Assembly: GCA_937875805.1 (NCBI GenBank)
Contig: CALFHG010000141.1
Span: 1 to 10,997 of the forward strand
Direction of reading: 5' to 3'
Source of the DNA: an uncultured Nitrosopumilaceae archaeon
GTDB lineage: Archaea > Thermoproteota > Nitrososphaeria > Nitrososphaerales > Nitrosopumilaceae
Length of the DNA stretch: 10,997 bases
The notes below the pieces were generated by a model that did no database searches, was not told the origin of the DNA, and worked only from the letters and a program-made list of their open reading frames with translations. The translations under genes were made by a program, and so were the position numbers. Shown here in pieces: positions 6,546 through 10,997 of the stretch; positions within the stretch are counted from its first letter, which is position 1; every line of letters begins with the position of its first letter.

Positions 6546-7174
6546 TTCTTAGATTTTACAAGTGCAATTACTGCAATAGCAATTCCAATAAGTCCAACTC
6601 CAATACCAGCATATCCTCCATTGTTTGATTGTGTTTCTTCTAGAATATCTACAGATTCCTTAAGATCATTTAGATCTTCAATTAATGCAGTATGTCCATC
6701 AATCATTTGTGTTATTGTAATGTCAGAAGGTTCAGGAAATTCAATATATGATCGTTCAGCAACTTTTGGTGGATGCATCGATAGACTAATCGGAGTATCA
6801 ACAATTGTTCCCAAAATATTTGCTTGATAAAATCCTGAGACAGTCGGATTAACAAATGCATAATATTTTCCGGGAATATTATGATCAGGTGATAAAGGAA
6901 GTATAATACTTTCATCCTTGAAAAGCAATTTGATTTTTACTGTGTTTTTTAATCCTGTAATTCCATTTTGAAAAACTTGATTTTCAAGTTCTATACCATG
7001 TTCTAGGGGACTAACATAGAATTCAACGGCATTAGTTTCTCCTGAGACAACTGGTTCATTCATCCAACCAATTTCTACTCTATAATCACCTACAGAATCA
7101 ATTGTATGAGCATATGCAATTCCAGCTAAACTTGGAATAATTAACATGAATAAAATTAATAATTTTAATTTCAT
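6542..7174 (-). CDS. Secreted beta-sandwich-like protein with C-terminal membrane anchor
   Basis: I do not recognise a named family. Seen: residues 1-22 are a signal peptide ending AYA, and cleavage there would leave His23 as the first residue. Residues 28-135 look all-beta, with YRVEIGWMNEPVVSGETNAV (31-50) and PGKYYAFVNPTVSGFYQANI (101-120). The pattern resembles small extracellular CopC/YtkA/FixH-like domains, some of them linked to copper. MHPP (133-136) follows. Residues about 155-181 are acidic and likely form a coiled coil. Then come a Gly/Asn linker, one membrane segment (about 188-206) and the basic tail KSKN. The expected topology is a domain outside the cell tethered by a C-terminal anchor. 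A box A lies about 25 bases before the ATG. The gene overlaps the antiporter tail-to-tail. Localisation is firm; metal binding is only a suggestion. Confidence 0.8.
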   Translation of the reverse strand: MKLKLLILFMLIIPSLAGIAYAHTIDSVGDYRVEIGWMNEPVVSGETNAVEFYVSPLEHGIELENQVFQNGITGLKNTVKIKLLFKDESIILPLSPDHNIPGKYYAFVNPTVSGFYQANILGTIVDTPISLSMHPPKVAERSYIEFPEPSDITITQMIDGHTALIEDLNDLKESVDILEETQSNNGGYAGIGVGLIGIAIAVIALVKSKN

Positions 7175-7194
7175 ATTAAGAAAACAAAATTTGA

Positions 7195-7203
7195 TTTTAA
7201 AAA
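7195..7203 (-). promoter_or_regulatory. Box A of the secreted protein gene
   Basis: On the minus strand TTTTTAAAA is centred about 25 bases before the ATG at 7174, consistent with a leaderless transcript. The 70-base gap to the glutamine synthetase stop leaves room for independent expression. Confidence 0.5.
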
Positions 7204-7244
7204 TGTTCTATTAATTTTCATAGAATAATTGATGTTTGTACCAA

Positions 7245-8690
7245 TTATGCATCTGCATACATTGAAACTTCCCAAGCCGTAGGAGTTTGTGCAAATGCAG
7301 AATATTCTTTATATTTTAATTCAGAATACTGTTCAAGGAAATCTTTTGTAAAAACCTCATCTAAAAATTTAGAATCACTAGCCAAAGAGTCAAGTGCGCC
7401 TTTTAATGATATAGGTAAAGAACCAATATTGTATTCTCTTTTCTTTTCTGGAGAAAGCTTGTATACATTTTCTTCAATAGGATCTCCCGGATCAATTTTA
7501 TTTTTTATTCCATCCAATCCTGCTAACAACAGTCCAGCCTCTAAAAGATAGATATTGGCAGTTGGATCAGGTACACGATATTCAATTCTTTTACTATTTT
7601 CTTGATTTCTGTTATACATAGGAATTCTAACAGCAGTAGAACGATTAGCTAATCCCCAACAAACATTGACTGGTGCTTCAAATCCAGGAACAAGACGTTT
7701 GTAAGAATTTGTGGTAGGATTTGAAATTGCACATAATGCTGCAGCATGACTTAGAATTCCTCCAACATAATATCTTCCAGTTTGACTCATCTGTGCTAAA
7801 TCATCATCTTTATCATACATTACATTCGTATTTTTATTCCATAAACTTTGATGAGTATGCATAGCAGATGCATTATCACCAAAAATAGGTTTTGGCATAA
7901 ATGTTGCAACTTTGTTTTTTCTTTTTGCTTTAACTTTTACTAAATTTTTGACAGCAATTACATTATCAGCCATTGTAATCATTTCATCATAAACTAGATT
8001 GATTTCACATTGACCAGAAGTTGCCACTTCATGATGTTCAGCTTCAATTTTTATTCCAAAATAATGATACAAATCATCACATACATCTTTTCGAAATCCA
8101 GCGAGGGTGTCCTTGGGTTGTGATGGATAATATCCTTCCTTGAAAGATATTGCAGTACTTACATTTCCTTTTGCCCATGGCGATTCCTTAGATTCTATAG
8201 AATAGCCTGAACCTCCTCCAGCATGAGTTGCAGCATAAGGTGATGGATAAACATTGATGGCATCAAAAACAAAAAATTCTATTTCAGGACCCCAATTAGT
8301 ATGAGTTAATCCAAATTCCTGAAGTTTTTCTGATGATTTACGTGCTATTCCTCTCGAGTCCCGATTATATCGAGATTCTTTATTTGTACTACCATCGTAA
8401 AGATCACAAAATATTCTTGCATTTTTACGAGTTCCAGGATCATATTCTTGTGGAAGAATTCTAAATGATGATGGATCAGGTAATAAAATCATATCTGAAT
8501 TATTCACAGATTTAAATCCAACAATAGAACTTGCATCTAATTTTTCAAGACCATTTACAAAACTATTTTTGTCAATTGCATAGCTTGGCATTCCAACACT
8601 ATGAAGTTCACCAAAAATATCTACAAACCAAAAATCTATGAATGATATACTTTCATCTTTAATAGTTTGTAATACTTGATCTATGTTCAA
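7245..8690 (-). CDS. glnA: Glutamine synthetase, type I
   Basis: It catalyses glutamate + NH3 + ATP to glutamine in the cytoplasm; family enzymes are dodecamers. Seen, with E. coli equivalents from memory: Asp52 in LDASSIVGFK (Asp50 loop), Glu136/Glu138 in GPEIEFF (Glu129/131), Glu221 in HHEVATSGQ (Glu212), Glu229 (Glu220), His278 in MHTHQSLW (His269), Glu338 in SYKRLVPGFEAPV (Glu327), Arg350 in ANRSTAVRIP (Arg339) and Glu370 in RIEYRVPD (Glu357). All catalytic and metal ligands are therefore present. At 481 residues it is close to the usual 440-475. Tyr410 in NVYKLSPEK aligns with the tyrosine adenylylated in bacterial enzymes, but no adenylyltransferase is visible here. The start codon is TTG, supported by the correct N-terminal domain beginning and a box A 24 bases upstream. 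The aminomutase gene lies 73 bases upstream on the same strand. Confidence 0.96.
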   Translation of the reverse strand: MNIDQVLQTIKDESISFIDFWFVDIFGELHSVGMPSYAIDKNSFVNGLEKLDASSIVGFKSVNNSDMILLPDPSSFRILPQEYDPGTRKNARIFCDLYDGSTNKESRYNRDSRGIARKSSEKLQEFGLTHTNWGPEIEFFVFDAINVYPSPYAATHAGGGSGYSIESKESPWAKGNVSTAISFKEGYYPSQPKDTLAGFRKDVCDDLYHYFGIKIEAEHHEVATSGQCEINLVYDEMITMADNVIAVKNLVKVKAKRKNKVATFMPKPIFGDNASAMHTHQSLWNKNTNVMYDKDDDLAQMSQTGRYYVGGILSHAAALCAISNPTTNSYKRLVPGFEAPVNVCWGLANRSTAVRIPMYNRNQENSKRIEYRVPDPTANIYLLEAGLLLAGLDGIKNKIDPGDPIEENVYKLSPEKKREYNIGSLPISLKGALDSLASDSKFLDEVFTKDFLEQYSELKYKEYSAFAQTPTAWEVSMYADA

Positions 8691-8702
8691 TTTAATAATT
8701 TT

Positions 8703-8732
8703 TACAAGTTATTTTACTAATAGTGTCTTGTA
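8703..8732 (-). promoter_or_regulatory. Glutamine synthetase promoter: box A inside a TACAAG/CTTGTA dyad
   Basis: The minus strand carries TAGTAAAATAA (8719-8709), centred about 24 bases before the TTG start at 8690, which is a plausible box A. It lies between the two arms of an inverted repeat, TACAAG (8703-8708) and CTTGTA (8727-8732), spaced by 18 bases. A dyad framing the box could be an operator. The arms are only six bases long, so chance cannot be excluded. Confidence 0.3.
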
Positions 8733-8763
8733 AGATAGAATTGTCAAGTTGGTCAGGTTAATT

Positions 8764-10179
8764 CTAAGATTCAGGATAATCTTCAATTGGATGTGTTGCT
8801 TTGAAATTTTTCATCTCATCATCAAAGAAGAATTTTTCAGTAAGTGCTGGTTTCAAATCATCTAACCAAATTGCTTTTTCATCATATTTAGCAAAGAATG
8901 GTACTTGTACCCAATCAGGATTTCTACCCTGTAAAAATCGCAAAACAATTACTTTTTGATCATTTAAATTTGCAGTTCCAATTACATGCACTTTTCCTGG
9001 AGTAGCAGACATACTTGGTCCACGAACAGTTCTAGCTAATCCACTAACTGAAGAATATGCTTTTTTGAAAATTTCATAAGCCCTTACCAGAGGAATTCCA
9101 AAATAATGTTGAGCCCCAGTATCTCTAACTACAAACATGTAGTATGGAATACATCCCAATTGAACCTGTTTGCTCCACATTTTAGTCCATATTTCTGCAT
9201 CATCGTTGATATGTGCCAATAGAGGAGATTGGGTTCTGATTTGTGCTCCTGTTTTTCTTACTTCTTTAATTGCATTTTTTACTGCATCAGTTGATAATTC
9301 ATTCAAATGATTAAAGTGAGCCATAAATGCAAGATGCAATCCGTTATCAGTAATTTTTCTAAAAATATCTAACATTTCTTGAGAATCAGAATCTGTTAGA
9401 AATTTGTATGGCCAATATGCTAGTGCCTTTGTTCCAATTCTAATTGTTTTGAGATTTGGAAGTTTAGCATCAATTAGAGCATCAATATATTTTGAGAAAA
9501 TTTTTGCTTTCATTATCATTGGATCGCCACCAGTGAAAAGCACATCGCTAATTTCTGGATGTTCTCTTACATATTGAACCAATTGTTCTCCCTCTTGCAT
9601 GGCAAATTTCATTTCATCCATACCAACAAATTGTGGCCATCTAAAACAAAAAGTACAATATGCATGACATGTTTGACTTTGACTAGGGAAAAAGAGACAA
9701 GTTTCTTTGTATTTGTGTTGCATTCCAAATAATTTGGTTCCATCTTTTAATGTTGGAACGTTTAGTTCCATTTGACCTGCAGGATGTGGATTTAGTTGTA
9801 AACGAATTTCATTTGCAATTACAGTAATTTCTTTCTTATCTAAATTATTTTTTAAGGCAGTTGCCATTTTTTCATAATGTTCTGGTTTTAGCATTCCTTT
9901 TTGAGGAAATGTTAAGACAAAGATTGGATCGTTTGGAATATTATTCCAGTCAATTAATTGTTCAACGACATAATTATTTGCTTTGAAAGGTAAAACATTT
10001 CCTACAACCTCCATTTCAAATTGAGTTTCTTCACTTAGTTTTTGAATTTGTGGAAGTGTACGAAAATTTGATAATGTATAAGATTTCAGAGATGGTGAAT
10101 TAGTCCATACTGTTTCTTGGTAGGTCATTTTGTAATTAGTATGATTACCCTTGTTAAACCTTACAAGATTTTTACGCAT
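8764..10179 (-). CDS. KamA-type radical SAM/PLP aminomutase, substrate probably not lysine
   Basis: Seen: Cys171, Cys175 and Cys178 form CxxxCxxC (CHAYCTFC) for the 4Fe-4S cluster that cleaves SAM. GGDP (217-220) and RIGTKALAYWP (247-257) follow as in lysine 2,3-aminomutase (LAM). Arg180 corresponds to LAM Arg134, which holds the substrate alpha-carboxylate. Lys396 in ATPGK corresponds to the PLP lysine, LAM Lys337. From YYMF (346) to Lys396 the chain aligns with LAM without a gap. On that alignment the side-chain ligands Asp293 and Asp330 of LAM become Arg352 and Ser389. Known: glutamate 2,3-aminomutase also replaces both (Lys, Asn). An acidic substrate is therefore plausible, but this is inference. 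The C-terminal part (about 403-471) lacks the LAM swap domain pattern I would expect. The start is uncertain: ATG at 10128 (residue 18) may be the real one, because the box A is only about 17 bases before the ATG at 10179. Glutamine synthetase follows on the same strand after 73 bases. Confidence 0.88.
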   Translation of the reverse strand: MRKNLVRFNKGNHTNYKMTYQETVWTNSPSLKSYTLSNFRTLPQIQKLSEETQFEMEVVGNVLPFKANNYVVEQLIDWNNIPNDPIFVLTFPQKGMLKPEHYEKMATALKNNLDKKEITVIANEIRLQLNPHPAGQMELNVPTLKDGTKLFGMQHKYKETCLFFPSQSQTCHAYCTFCFRWPQFVGMDEMKFAMQEGEQLVQYVREHPEISDVLFTGGDPMIMKAKIFSKYIDALIDAKLPNLKTIRIGTKALAYWPYKFLTDSDSQEMLDIFRKITDNGLHLAFMAHFNHLNELSTDAVKNAIKEVRKTGAQIRTQSPLLAHINDDAEIWTKMWSKQVQLGCIPYYMFVVRDTGAQHYFGIPLVRAYEIFKKAYSSVSGLARTVRGPSMSATPGKVHVIGTANLNDQKVIVLRFLQGRNPDWVQVPFFAKYDEKAIWLDDLKPALTEKFFFDDEMKNFKATHPIEDYPES

Positions 10180-10192
10180 AAAATTTATTGAT

Positions 10193-10201
10193 TTTATAAA
10201 A
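10193..10201 (-). promoter_or_regulatory. Box A of the aminomutase gene
   Basis: On the minus strand TTTTATAAA is the clearest TATA-like box in the 95-base divergent gap. It would place the transcription start near 10170, inside the first codons of the long open frame. The next in-frame start, ATG at 10128, would then have a leader of about 40 bases. Confidence 0.45.
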
Positions 10202-10274
10202 AATGGTGTAGAAATGGTAATAGAGGTTACCTTTGTATTCTAGAACATGAATTTGATTAGAATGGTGCTTATAC

Positions 10275-10997
10275 ATGGCTGAAGAAAACTTGTCACAAAT
10301 TCCAATTGGAGAGTTTGAAACAGTTTCACAGCTTTTAGCATCAAATGAATCACTTCAAATTGCATTTTCTATAATGATTATAGGAATAGTTGGAATATCT
10401 ATTGGCTATAGTAAATTTTCTACTTGGGTTGGCTCTCAAAAAATTTATTATCAAAGACCACACCTTTCTCGATTTGTACGAAGAGCAATTCTACCATTTT
10501 TTGCAATCGCATTAATCACTACAATTAATGTACATATACAAACGGGAGTTTTATTTGGAGAAAATTTATCAATTATTGAAGGTGAAGATGTATCACCTGC
10601 AGAAACATTTGCAAAGATTCTCAACACATTCAACATTTTGGTAATAGGTTATACAATTTCTCATCTTATCCCAATTGCTTTAAACAAACGTGAAAAATCT
10701 GGGTTAGAAAAAGAAGATTTTGATGTTTGGTTTGATATGAGAGGATTTGTTGATGATGACAAAGATCTATTTCATAGATTGTACAAATGGGTTCCACCAA
10801 ATGTTACTCCAGAAGAAATTGAAGAAAATAAATTCAAAGAAATGATGCAAACAGAAGAAGGTAAGTTAGAGTTAGAGCAATTCAGAACAACAAAAGGAAA
10901 TCCAATTGGGGGATATGAAAAATTAGTTGACAAGCCATTTGAAGAATGGAAAAAATCTGAACGTTCAAAATATGAGAAATATTATCAAAACTGTATC
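10275..10997 (+). CDS. N-terminal part of a multi-span membrane protein, possibly an MscS-like channel (3' end outside window)
   Basis: I translated this by hand: 241 codons without a stop up to the last base of the window. Seen: a short polar N-terminus and three hydrophobic segments (about 27-46, 70-88, 115-136). The basic stretch YYQRPHLSRFVRR (58-70) lies between the first two. A long charged cytoplasmic-looking region (137-241) follows, rich in Glu, Lys and aromatics, with no further membrane segment before the edge. I cannot identify the family with certainty. Archaeal small-conductance mechanosensitive channels with extra N-terminal helices are one possibility, but the diagnostic MscS pore helix and beta domain would lie beyond the window. 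The ATG is preceded by GGTG seven bases upstream, a weak ribosome-binding site. Upstream ATGs at 10247 and 10262 are out of frame. The gene is divergent from the aminomutase gene, with 95 bases between the starts. Confidence 0.75.
   Translation, partial: MAEENLSQIPIGEFETVSQLLASNESLQIAFSIMIIGIVGISIGYSKFSTWVGSQKIYYQRPHLSRFVRRAILPFFAIALITTINVHIQTGVLFGENLSIIEGEDVSPAETFAKILNTFNILVIGYTISHLIPIALNKREKSGLEKEDFDVWFDMRGFVDDDKDLFHRLYKWVPPNVTPEEIEENKFKEMMQTEEGKLELEQFRTTKGNPIGGYEKLVDKPFEEWKKSERSKYEKYYQNCI

Noticed and set aside
8764..10179. Plain annotation as lysine 2,3-aminomutase
   Set aside because: Both side-chain-binding aspartates are missing in a gap-free local alignment, so lysine specificity is not supported by the sequence.
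10451..10636. Minus-strand open frame of 61 codons near the right end
   Set aside because: It lies inside the open frame of the membrane protein starting at 10275, which continues without a stop to the window edge.

Overview
The window looks like part of the chromosome of an ammonia-oxidising archaeon of the Nitrosopumilus type (Thaumarchaeota/Nitrososphaeria). This is inferred from very AT-rich DNA, archaeal-type proteins, a secreted protein with a C-terminal membrane anchor, and promoters in which an AT-rich box A lies about 25 bases before the start codon, as expected for leaderless archaeal mRNAs. Four of the ten genes whose start is visible appear to start with GTG or TTG. No rRNA, tRNA, mobile element, CRISPR array or prophage signal was seen. 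Every gap between genes is shorter than about 130 bases, so no long non-coding stretch is left unexplained.

Layout. Bases 1-505 (minus) hold the 5' part of a divergent P-II-like gene that runs off the window. Bases 579-1730 (minus) encode a J-domain protein fused to a beta-rich repeat region. Bases 1826-2248 (minus) encode a universal stress protein. It is divergent from a four-CBS-domain protein (2371-3198, plus). Three membrane transport genes follow on the plus strand: a VIT1/CCC1-type metal transporter (3273-3956), an APC amino acid permease (3967-5256) that follows it after 10 bases, and a CPA2-type cation/proton antiporter (5316-6545). The antiporter overlaps tail-to-tail with a minus-strand gene for a secreted, membrane-anchored protein (6542-7174). 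Next come type I glutamine synthetase (7245-8690, minus) and a KamA-type radical SAM aminomutase (8764-10179, minus). The last gene (10275-10997, plus) is divergent from the aminomutase and is the 5' part of a membrane protein cut by the window edge.

How the genes fit together. The contents point to nitrogen assimilation (glutamine synthetase, a P-II relative), amino acid transport and modification (APC permease, aminomutase), cation and metal homeostasis (VIT, CPA2) and adenine-nucleotide sensing (USP, CBS). The most notable observation is in the aminomutase. The radical SAM cluster, the alpha-carboxylate arginine and the PLP lysine are all present. However, the two aspartates that hold the lysine side chain in lysine 2,3-aminomutase are replaced by Arg352 and Ser389. 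This points to a substrate other than lysine, possibly an acidic one such as glutamate. With glutamine synthetase next door, a beta-amino-acid osmolyte route is a testable idea. The P-II-like protein has lost most nucleotide-binding residues and has gained a C-terminal extension, and the J-domain has HSD in place of HPD.
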